A stretch of DNA of 50,115 bases from positions 16,380 through 66,494 of IMG/VR virus record IMGVR_UViG_3300030106_007792, one strand, 5' to 3'. Below the pieces are notes generated by a model. The model searched no databases and was not told the DNA's origin. It saw only the letters and a program-made list of their open reading frames with translations. Positions 1 to 9,200 of this stretch are shown piece by piece; the stretch's first letter is position 1; each line of letters starts with the position of its first letter. A program made the position numbers and the translations under genes. Source of the DNA: a virus.

Positions 1-3000
1 GAATACGATTTGGAGATTGGGGAGCTGGAACAGGCACCTTGGCAACAACACGTGATCCAAGAATAGGTAAATGTGGAACAGCTTATGGGGGGTTATGCTT
101 TACTACTGGTAATTCAACGAGAATGGTTATTCAGTCTGCTGGTAACGTAGGTATTGGTACAGATGCACCTGAAGGCAAACTTCATGTTAGTACCGGGGCA
201 AGTAGTCAAACCTGTACTACTGGTGCTGATGAATTAATAATTGAAGGATCTGATCATGCTGGTATTTCTATATTAGCTCCTGCTGCTAAAAGAACACAAC
301 TATATTTTAATACAGATGCTTTCTTGAGATGGGTGGACAGCGATGATGTATTTACGATAGATACTTCGAGCGCGTCTTCTAAAATAGCAATAGGTACCGG
401 AGGAGCTAATGTTGGTATCGGAACTAATGCGGCTGAAGAAAAGCTTAAAGTTTGCGCTGGTACTGTAAAGATAGATTCAGGATATAGTTATAAGATAGAC
501 ACATGCGCGTGTCTCACTCACATTTATAACAACTTTAGAATATATAACAATATTGGTGATTTTATAATTGAAAACGATGATGCTCTAAAAGATGTAATAT
601 TTTGTACAGATGCAGGTTCAAAAGTTGAAACTATGAGGTTATCAGCAACCGGTCAACTCGGTGTAGGTACAGCAGCTCCAAGAGAAAAACTAACTGTACA
701 TGGTAACATTAGCGCTAGTGGTAGTCTTAGCGCCGCTGGTCCAGATAATAATTACTTTGAAGGTAAAGTTGGTATTGGTACTAATAGCCCTGATCAAGAA
801 CTCACCGTTGCTGGTAATTTAAAATTAACAAGTACATATCCTAGAATATTTTTACAAGATACAAATAACGATTCTGATTTTTCAATTATTAACAATGATG
901 GTAATTTTGGTATATATGATGATACAAATACGACATATCGCACTTCAATCACACCTGCGGGTAATTTCGGTATAGGAACTACAGCACCAAACGAAAAGCT
1001 TACTGTAGCAGGTAACATAAGCGCAGTAGGTACATTAAGTGCAGCAAAAGGAGTACATGTACCTAATAGTGTCTGTATAACAGCAGGAAATCATAAAGAT
1101 TTACTAATATATCACAATGGAGCTAATTCCTATATACGAAACCAACACTCCGGTGATTTCTTTATAAGAACTGATGATTCTTCAAGCTCTCTTGTACTCG
1201 CGCATGGTGCTGAAAAATCTTTTCTTTCTGTTTGTGGCGGTCGAGCTGAATTGCGTTTCAACGATAATAAGAAGTTTGAGACAACGGATGATGGTGTCTG
1301 TGTTACTGGTAAGCTATGTACTACCGGGGAAGCGTATATTGGTAGTAATACTACAGTAATGGGTAACTTAAGCGTCTGTGGTGATATGATTTACATAGAT
1401 ACAAGTGTTACCGTTACTTCAGCACTGTCAGTTGTTAATAGTGGTACAGGACCTGCATTATTTGTAGCTCAAGAAGGTTCGGAACCTATTGCACATTTTG
1501 TTGATAGAAATGGTGATGATGTAGTAATCGATGATGACGGTGCAGTTGGAATTGGCATTTATAGTCCACAGTCTAAATTACATGTTTCTTCAGGTAACAT
1601 AAGGATAGATAACAATCAACAGTATTTGGCAGAGACTGCTGGAGGTGGGGTGATAGGTGTTGCTAAGATGGATGGTTCAGACAACCTCTTAATCGGTGAT
1701 GGTAATCTAAAGATTGATGTAACTGGAACTTCGACAATGATGACCATTGATTCTTCTGGTAATGTAGCATTAGGTGATGATAAAAAATTTAAAGGAACAA
1801 CTTATGCAAGCTCTTACATAAAGTTTAACGATGATACAAAAGTAAGTGCAAACAGTGATATCATATTTGATGTCAATGGTTCTGATGAATTAATGCGTCT
1901 TGAGGAAGGTGGTAACGTAGGTATAGGTACAGTAGCACCAGCTGAAAAATTAACTGTACTTGGTAACATAAGTGCTAGTGGTAGTTTAAGTGCTGCTGGT
2001 CCTGGTCCTAACTATTTTGCTGGTAATATTGGTATAGGAACAATAACACCGCAATCTTTACTTGATATTACTGGAGCTACACCTACCGTTACCGTAAGCG
2101 GAACATCGACAGCGTCTTCAAAGGTAAATTTAATTAATGGTGATATTACTTGGGGCCTTGAGAACCAATATGTTGGTGGTGCAACAACAAATATGTTTCG
2201 TATTTATAATGGTTCATTAGGTGCTGATGCATTAACGATTCATAGATCAACCAATAACGTAGGTATAGGTGCAACTAATCCAGGAACAAAGCTTGAGGTC
2301 GCTGGAGCAAAAGGTTCTGATGGGGTTGTAATTGTTGCTGATACAACTTCTGCGGCAGCGGGTGTTGGTGGAGAGATTGATTTTTATGGAGCATATTCAG
2401 GCACGACCAGAACAGTATTCGGAAGCATAGAAGCAAAGAAAACGAATGCTACTGGCGGGGATTACGGAGCGGGCTTGGCTCTATCAACAAGAGTCAATGG
2501 CGGTGGCGGCCTTACCGAAAGATTGACGATTCTCGAGGGGGGTAATGTCGGTATAGGAACACCAGCTCCGGCAGAAAAATTAACTGTACTTGGTGATATA
2601 AGCGCCAGTGGTAGTCTTAGTGCTGGTGGTACTAGTCCTAACTATTTTGCTAGTAAGGTTAATATTGGTACACCGACAATATCATCGCGTATACTTTATG
2701 TATGTGGAGACGGTGAATTTAGCAGTAATTTGGTTGTAGGGAATGCTCTTTATACTAATGATTGGACAGCCAGTTCTTCTGGTATACAATACATTAAAAA
2801 TAATACTGGATCTGTTTCTGTTGCTATTGAAAATGGGGGTGATGTTGGTATAGGTACAGTAGCACCAGCTGAAAAATTAACTGTACATGGTAACATAAGC
2901 GCTAGTGGAAGTCTGAGTGCTGCTGGTCCTAGTCCTAACTATTTTGCTGGTAATATTGGTATAGGTACAAACTCACCTTCTGGTTCTCTCAACTTAGTAA

Positions 3001-4694
3001 ATAATTGCAGCCTTCGATTTGGTACAGGTGGTAACTTTAGATTTTATCACGATGGTTCAACAAATTTTGTTGAAAGTCATAGTGGTGATATAATTTTCTA
3101 TAACTATGATCATGGTAATGATATCGTATTTTGCGCTGAAAACTCCAGTGGTACTGCTGCTGAGTATATAAGGATTGATAGTAGTGCAAATAATACTTGT
3201 GTTAAGCAAAACTTCCGATTTGCTGATAATGTAACAGCTGGATTTGGAACTAATGAAGATTTTACAATAAGTCATAATGATACTAACGCGTTATTAATTG
3301 GTACCAAAGGAAATATAACTTTTTGCAATCAAGCATCTGATGCTGATATTTTATTTAAAGCTGACGACGGCTATGGTAATGAAGTTGATTACTTGCGGTT
3401 AGATGGTGGTGAAGAACAAATATTAATAGGTACTGGTTTACCTGTTTCTGCTGGTAACGTGGGTATAGGTACTACTACACCTAATGAAAAACTTACCGTA
3501 TTTGGTACTATAAGCGGTAGATGTGATATTAAAACTACTTGTGGTACCATACTAGGTAAAGTAATTAACGCAAGTAGTTGTTTTGCTGGAACAAAACTTG
3601 ATGCACAATATGTTAGCAACGCAGCAGAATTATGTCTTACTAGTGGTAAGTCAGGTTCTGTAAGAATAGGTACATCACAGGGATTTGCCATGACGTTATC
3701 TGCTAATGCTTCTGCTCCGAGAGTTGGTATTGGTACTGATACTTTAAATGAGGCGTTAAACTTACCGGATGGCTACAAGATAGGGTTAGGCTGTAGTGCT
3801 GATTTACAATTATATCACGACGGAAACAATAAAATTGAAGGTACGACTGGATATACAAGAGTAGCTGCTACTAATGGGATTTTATATCTAGATGGTAATA
3901 ATACATGTATAAGGTCTGGAGATGGAGGTGAAACGCAAGCTAAATTTTTGGATGACGGAGCAGTAGAGCTTTATCATGACAACAGTAAAAAGTTTGAGAC
4001 GACATCTACTGGCATTTGTGTTGCAGGTCTTAGTGCAACATCTGAAGTTGCTGTTCCTGATGATGGTAAAATAACAGCAGGTAATAATAAAGATTTAGAA
4101 ATATATCACGATGGAAGTAATAGTGTTATTAAAGATAGCGGTACTGGTGCTCTTTTCTTATTAGCTGATGCATCTACTAACATTCAAACAACAGGTGGTG
4201 AAGCTCAGGCTAAATTTACCAAAGATGGCTCTGTTGATTTATATTACAACGGTTCTAAGAAGTTTGAGACAACAAATACTGGAGTATGTGTTACCGGGTG
4301 TATTGCTGGATCTACAGGAGCTGTTATTATAGATGGTGATCTAACCGGTGTTAATCACTTTAGTGCTTGTACAAAAGCATTCTTAATTGATCACCCAACA
4401 AAGCCTGGTTATAAACTAAAACACGGTGCTGTAGAGGCTCCAGAATGGGGTGTACAATTTAGAGGTAAAACTGATAAAAGTTGTATTACTTTACCAGAAT
4501 ATTGGAAAGGATTAGTTAGAGATGACTCTGTTTCAGTAATATTAACACCAGTGGGTAGTTATCAGTGTTTATATGTTAAGTGTCAGAGCAATGAACATAT
4601 TTGTATAGGTGGAGTTTCTGATTGCTATAACTACGTAGTATATGGTGAACGTAAAGATATCGATAGAATGGAGGTAGAAGTAGATGGCGTCTGA
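1..4694 (+). CDS. Giant tail fibre / adhesin, 5' end cut off by the window edge
   Basis: The frame is open to the left edge, so the N-terminus is missing; the TTG at 39 is only the first start-like codon inside the window. The visible ~1,560 residues consist of about 15 modules with the signature GNVGIGT-x-AP-x-EKLTV, several followed by GNISASGSLSA and PNYF, a pattern common in phage tail fibres and collar spikes. A second motif, K-KFETT-x-TGVCVTG preceded by YHDGS-type segments, recurs in the first and last thirds. The C-terminus has an FLIDHP...GYKLKHGAVE segment typical of fibre tips. No S74 chaperone domain is evident. The gene overlaps the next start by 11 bp and heads a plus-strand adsorption module. 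It is probably a receptor-binding or long-tail-fibre component. The repeats make the assignment to fibre strong but the specific T4 equivalent unknown. Confidence 0.85.
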   Translation, partial: IRFGDWGAGTGTLATTRDPRIGKCGTAYGGLCFTTGNSTRMVIQSAGNVGIGTDAPEGKLHVSTGASSQTCTTGADELIIEGSDHAGISILAPAAKRTQLYFNTDAFLRWVDSDDVFTIDTSSASSKIAIGTGGANVGIGTNAAEEKLKVCAGTVKIDSGYSYKIDTCACLTHIYNNFRIYNNIGDFIIENDDALKDVIFCTDAGSKVETMRLSATGQLGVGTAAPREKLTVHGNISASGSLSAAGPDNNYFEGKVGIGTNSPDQELTVAGNLKLTSTYPRIFLQDTNNDSDFSIINNDGNFGIYDDTNTTYRTSITPAGNFGIGTTAPNEKLTVAGNISAVGTLSAAKGVHVPNSVCITAGNHKDLLIYHNGANSYIRNQHSGDFFIRTDDSSSSLVLAHGAEKSFLSVCGGRAELRFNDNKKFETTDDGVCVTGKLCTTGEAYIGSNTTVMGNLSVCGDMIYIDTSVTVTSALSVVNSGTGPALFVAQEGSEPIAHFVDRNGDDVVIDDDGAVGIGIYSPQSKLHVSSGNIRIDNNQQYLAETAGGGVIGVAKMDGSDNLLIGDGNLKIDVTGTSTMMTIDSSGNVALGDDKKFKGTTYASSYIKFNDDTKVSANSDIIFDVNGSDELMRLEEGGNVGIGTVAPAEKLTVLGNISASGSLSAAGPGPNYFAGNIGIGTITPQSLLDITGATPTVTVSGTSTASSKVNLINGDITWGLENQYVGGATTNMFRIYNGSLGADALTIHRSTNNVGIGATNPGTKLEVAGAKGSDGVVIVADTTSAAAGVGGEIDFYGAYSGTTRTVFGSIEAKKTNATGGDYGAGLALSTRVNGGGGLTERLTILEGGNVGIGTPAPAEKLTVLGDISASGSLSAGGTSPNYFASKVNIGTPTISSRILYVCGDGEFSSNLVVGNALYTNDWTASSSGIQYIKNNTGSVSVAIENGGDVGIGTVAPAEKLTVHGNISASGSLSAAGPSPNYFAGNIGIGTNSPSGSLNLVNNCSLRFGTGGNFRFYHDGSTNFVESHSGDIIFYNYDHGNDIVFCAENSSGTAAEYIRIDSSANNTCVKQNFRFADNVTAGFGTNEDFTISHNDTNALLIGTKGNITFCNQASDADILFKADDGYGNEVDYLRLDGGEEQILIGTGLPVSAGNVGIGTTTPNEKLTVFGTISGRCDIKTTCGTILGKVINASSCFAGTKLDAQYVSNAAELCLTSGKSGSVRIGTSQGFAMTLSANASAPRVGIGTDTLNEALNLPDGYKIGLGCSADLQLYHDGNNKIEGTTGYTRVAATNGILYLDGNNTCIRSGDGGETQAKFLDDGAVELYHDNSKKFETTSTGICVAGLSATSEVAVPDDGKITAGNNKDLEIYHDGSNSVIKDSGTGALFLLADASTNIQTTGGEAQAKFTKDGSVDLYYNGSKKFETTNTGVCVTGCIAGSTGAVIIDGDLTGVNHFSACTKAFLIDHPTKPGYKLKHGAVEAPEWGVQFRGKTDKSCITLPEYWKGLVRDDSVSVILTPVGSYQCLYVKCQSNEHICIGGVSDCYNYVVYGERKDIDRMEVEVDGV
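1917..2990 (+). repeat. Near-identical fibre repeat modules (GNVGIGT..EKLTV..SASGSLSA)
   Basis: Copies beginning near 1917, 2551 and 2843 share long stretches at the nucleotide level, for example GGTATAGGTACAGTAGCACC at about 1920 and 2850, followed by the same codons for PAEKLTV and SASGSLSA. More diverged copies occur near 661, 961 and 3460. Low synonymous divergence suggests recent internal duplication or gene conversion. Confidence 0.7.
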
Positions 4695-5415
4695 AATAAA
4701 AGGTCATTTAATACGTGACGGTTTAGTATTTGTTGAGGATTTTAAAAATCCAAGATGCTATCAAGGATCTACTAGTATAAATTTAGCAGATCCCTCTGTA
4801 ACCGGTACCATATCACAGCAATCTAGCTTAAATGCTGAAGATACATGGTCTAACGCTAATATATCTTCATGGGCTAATGATATATCTGAAATTACTTTCT
4901 TTACATTGATACATGTATTACGCTCACATACCGGTTATGCTGAACATCCTGTAAGTAAATGGAATAGTTCATATGCTAATAATGCTAGTTTTATATTATA
5001 CCATTTTGGAAACTATCTTGGAAACGGTTCTCAGTTAAAATTTAGATGGTATGGTAATCAAACTGCAGGAGATGCAAGTGGGTGGACTAATATTACAAAT
5101 ACCGCAATATTAAGCCCTGGAGGGACATATTTATTAACTTTACAATGTGCAGCTCCAGGAGCTTCACAACTATGGGTAAACGATACTAAGGCAGGAAGTG
5201 CTGTTAATTTAACAGGTAATTTAGGTCAAACAAGTTCTGGTTCTTCTTTAAGTCATATGACTACTTTTATTCCCCCTGGTGGTTCAGATTATAGACATGC
5301 TTATAACGAAGCTATAGCAGTTTATGATAGAAAGTTGACAGACGATGAAGTTAGATATACATATAACATATACAAAGGACGAACCTCTAGAGGGGCTAGT
5401 TTTACAACAGGATGA
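4684..5415 (+). CDS. LamG/concanavalin-like fibre-associated protein
   Basis: A 243-residue protein without recognisable catalytic residues. It opens with an HLIRDGLVFVEDFKNPRCY segment. The form GLV-x-x-D-x-x-NP-x-CY is typical of phage proteins carrying a concanavalin-like jelly-roll. Near the C-terminus, YNEAIAVYDRKLTDDEVRYTYNIYK matches the usual end of a LamG domain (I-x-x-YDR-x-L-x-x-E). The ATG overlaps the end of the giant fibre gene by 11 bp, and its stop overlaps the next gene by 4 bp, so the three are probably co-translated. A role in carbohydrate binding at the fibre tip or as a fibre accessory is inferred. Confidence 0.65.
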   Translation: MASEIKGHLIRDGLVFVEDFKNPRCYQGSTSINLADPSVTGTISQQSSLNAEDTWSNANISSWANDISEITFFTLIHVLRSHTGYAEHPVSKWNSSYANNASFILYHFGNYLGNGSQLKFRWYGNQTAGDASGWTNITNTAILSPGGTYLLTLQCAAPGASQLWVNDTKAGSAVNLTGNLGQTSSGSSLSHMTTFIPPGGSDYRHAYNEAIAVYDRKLTDDEVRYTYNIYKGRTSRGASFTTG

Positions 5416-6218
5416 GTGTTTCACATAATACAGCTAGAATAGTAACAGAAGGGTTAGTATGGTATTATGATGTAAATAATCCCAGATGCCTCCCAAACCC
5501 AACTGTTGCTATTGATGAAAATACTAAGTTATATAACTTAGCGACAGAGGGTGATCATGCAGATGATTATTTAAGAGTATATGACACAGATGCTACCCCG
5601 GAAATGTCTTTTACAAGACATGAGCAAACGGGATTATGGTTATATAATCAAGATGGTGTTACAGATACAAATGAAGACCCGGGTTGGTTATCTAACGAAG
5701 CCTATACAAGAACTAATGTAAATAATTATACATTCTTCTGCTGGTTTAATTTTCCGTATGGTAACAGTAGCCAACGAACAGACAACATTTACGGTGGAGG
5801 TTTTCAATCTAAAACTTCTTTTTATTTATCCCCCGGGGGGACAAGTAGTGCGAGAGGGTTTTTAAGATATCCTAATTCTGGTACTACTGGTTCTTATTCC
5901 CGTGTGACAACAGAATTCAACGATCCACAGCAGTGGCTTTGTATGGCTACAACAGATGAGGATATACCTGGAGGTACCTATAAAACTAAATTATATTTTA
6001 ATGGGTTATTTGATGGTGAATCTACTGCTAGTGCATCTTTTGCTGCTCCATCTGGTAATGATATGGCAACCTGGGGAAGCTGGAGCGGTGGATACGGTCC
6101 TCCTACAATGAGAGCTAATTGTTATATGTACTATGAAAGGACATTAACAGCAGAAGAGATTTTACAAAATTATAACGCAACTAAGGATAGATTTGGAACA
6201 AACCAAAATATTGGATAA
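5412..6218 (+). CDS. Second LamG/concanavalin-like fibre-associated protein
   Basis: 268 residues, a diverged paralogue of the preceding protein: it opens with ARIVTEGLVWYYDVNNPRCL (the same GLV...D..NPRC motif) and ends with NCYMYYERTLTAEEILQNYNATKDR, the LamG-type closing strand and helix. The start overlaps the previous stop in an ATGA arrangement. The interior is rich in Gly, Ser, Thr and aromatic residues, as expected for a jelly-roll. No active-site signature is visible. It is probably a sugar-binding fibre or baseplate accessory. It is followed by a late promoter for the second giant fibre. Confidence 0.65.
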   Translation: MSVSHNTARIVTEGLVWYYDVNNPRCLPNPTVAIDENTKLYNLATEGDHADDYLRVYDTDATPEMSFTRHEQTGLWLYNQDGVTDTNEDPGWLSNEAYTRTNVNNYTFFCWFNFPYGNSSQRTDNIYGGGFQSKTSFYLSPGGTSSARGFLRYPNSGTTGSYSRVTTEFNDPQQWLCMATTDEDIPGGTYKTKLYFNGLFDGESTASASFAAPSGNDMATWGSWSGGYGPPTMRANCYMYYERTLTAEEILQNYNATKDRFGTNQNIG

Positions 6219-6228
6219 AAATTTAACG

Positions 6229-6236
6229 TATAAATA
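6229..6236 (+). promoter_or_regulatory. Late promoter box TATAAATA for second giant fibre
   Basis: An exact match to the T4 late consensus TATAAATA, with 7 nt between the box and the ATG at 6244. No Shine-Dalgarno sequence fits in this gap. Confidence 0.75.
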
Positions 6237-6243
6237 TATATAG

Positions 6244-9200
6244 ATGGCAAACGTACTTATAACTCCAGCATCAGGGGCAATCTACTTCAATGAAGAGACA
6301 GCTGGTGGGTCAACTGTGCCTAAAATTTCAAGTGGCGGTATACAGTTTTCCCAAATAGATAAATCCGGGTTAGAAATTGAAAGTCATTATGGTGGTTTAA
6401 CTGGTGCTTCTCGTTTTTCTGTTGTAGGTGACGGTGGCCAATTATTAGGTGTAACAGATAGTCTTACAGGAGATATTTTTTCTGTTAATGATGCATCTGG
6501 ACTTCCGATAATAAATGTAAATTCTTGTGTAACAGACGTAGTTACTATAGGTACATACGGTACAAATACCCTGGTTACTTCCGCAGGTAACGTCGGCATT
6601 GGTACTGGTACACCTACCTCTAAACTAGAGGTAATAGGAGATGCAAAATTTTGCTCTGATATTGTCTGTATTAAAGGTACTGATGCTACAACTAGCTTAG
6701 TTGTAGATGATGGTGCTTCTGGTGCTCATATATGTTTAGAATCAAGGGGTTCAGGTGAAGCAGCAATTTGTATAGGCGGTGAAAATTCTTCTATTAGTCG
6801 AACAGGGGGTGATTTAAATTTTTATGCTAATGGTGTTGACATGGAGTTTAGTACTGATAATGGTACTACCACATCGTTGTTTATAGATACTAGCGATAAA
6901 GTTGGTATTCGTACTCAGGATCAGAGTAGCTTGAGTGATTCAGCTAATACATTAGTAGTTGGTAGTGGAACCGGATGTCATGGCATTACTATATATTCTG
7001 ATAATGCTAATACTGGTAATTTATATTTTGCTGATGGTACATCAGGAGATGAAGTATATAGAGGGTATGTTATATATAACCACGATTCAAACAAATTACT
7101 TTTAGGTGCTGGAGCTGCTACAAGAATAACAGCTACGAATCATGGTAAAGTTGGTATAATGACAACTAATCCGCTATCTGCTGAACTTACAATAGCAGGT
7201 AGTGTTAGTGCTTTAAGTGGTTATTGTAGTACTGTTACCGGTAATACAGTCATGGGTACCAAGGCTATGTTACTTATGGGTAGCGGAGCATTATGTAATA
7301 CAGCTATAGGTTATAGGGCGTTGTTAACAAACTCTACAGGAGATAATAACGTTGCTGTTGGAGCTGGTGCACTTCAAAATAATACAACAGGTTCAAACAC
7401 AGCTGTTGGGTTGCAAGCTTTACATACTAATACAGGAGATGGTTCTCAAAACACAGCAATTGGATTACAGTCTATGTTTTCAAACGCTGAAGGTTATCAA
7501 AACACCGCTGTTGGAGAAGGCGCATTATTTAGCAACACATCAGGATTACGTAATGTTGCAGTTGGTTGCGGAGCTGCATATGGTAATACAACAGGTGATT
7601 GCAACGTTGCTATTGGTTGTGAAGCTTTAAAATCTAATCAAACTAGTAACTATAATGTAGCTGTAGGATCTAAAGCCTTGTATGCAAATTTGGGAGGAGC
7701 GTGTAACGTAGCTGTAGGATCTTGTGCCTTAGTAAGTAATACATGCGCTGTTAATAACACCGCTGTTGGACAGTATGCTTTATGTAGTAATACAACAGGA
7801 GATAAAAATAATGCTTTTGGTACTGAAGCTTTATGTAGTAATATAGCGGGTACTTATAATACCGCTATAGGTTATAGAACTTTATTTGGTAATACTTCGG
7901 GTGATTATAATATAGCTATAGGTCGACAAGCTTTAGATGATAATACTACCGGTGGGGGTAATATAGCATTAGGACGTCAAACTTTATGGAAAAATACAGA
8001 AGCCGGGTGTAATGTTGGTATAGGTCACTTTGTATTAAACAACAACACCGGTACTGCTTGTCAGAACGTAGGTGTTGGTACAAATGCTCTATATACTAAT
8101 ACTACTGGTGTATTTAATAATGCGATTGGAGCATGCACTTTGTATTATAATTCAACCGGTTATCATAATGAAGCTATCGGCTATCATGCTCTCTACAATA
8201 ATACTGGAGGATTTTATAATATTGGGATAGGACGTGAACCTCTTAAAGCAAATACCCACGGTACAAATAATATAGCTATAGGATATAGACCTTTATGCAA
8301 AAATACTACTGCTAGTAATAATATCGGTATTGGTGGGTGTTCACTACATGATAATACAACTGGTTGTTGTAACGTCGCGATAGCATTTAAATCTCTCGAA
8401 AATAATACAACCGGAAATTATAATGTTGGTATAGGTCCCAGTGCCCTACTTTATAATGCAACCGGGTTAAATAATGTTGCTATAGGAGCCATGGCTCACT
8501 CCGGCGGTCATCCTTATAGCAACAGCGGGAGCAGTAATGTTGCTATTGGATATCAGGCAATGTTTTATAATCGAAATGGAAATTGTAACGTTGCTCTAGG
8601 TTACAACGCATTGTATACAAACATATGTGGTTCACATAATACTAGTATAGGTTGGCAAAGTATGTACTATAGTACATCAGGTGACTATAACTTTAGTGCT
8701 GGTTATAGAAATCTAATGGATAATACAATTGGAAGGGATAATGTTAGTTTAGGTTATCTTGGACTAACAAACAATACAACAGGATGTTGTAATATAGCCA
8801 TTGGATCTAATACTCTACATTCTAATACGACAGGAACACATAATATAGCTATTGGACCCTCATCCCTTAAGAGTGTTATTACCGGTGGATGTAATGTTGC
8901 TATTGGAACCTGCGCGCTTACAAACGTTCTTTGCCGGGGTTATAATACAGCTGTTGGATATGAAACATTAAAGGGTGCAATATCTGCAGCAAGTAATACA
9001 GCTGTAGGTTTTAGAGCGTTGTTAGCAGCTAATTCGAATGCTAATACAGCTGTTGGTCTTGATGCTTTACGCTGTACAACAGCTGGTGTATATAATGAAG
9101 CTTTAGGTTACCAAGCGCTTAGAACAAATACATGCGGTTATCAAAATGTTGGAATAGGAACTCATGCGCTGTATTCGAATACTACCGGTAATAATAATAC

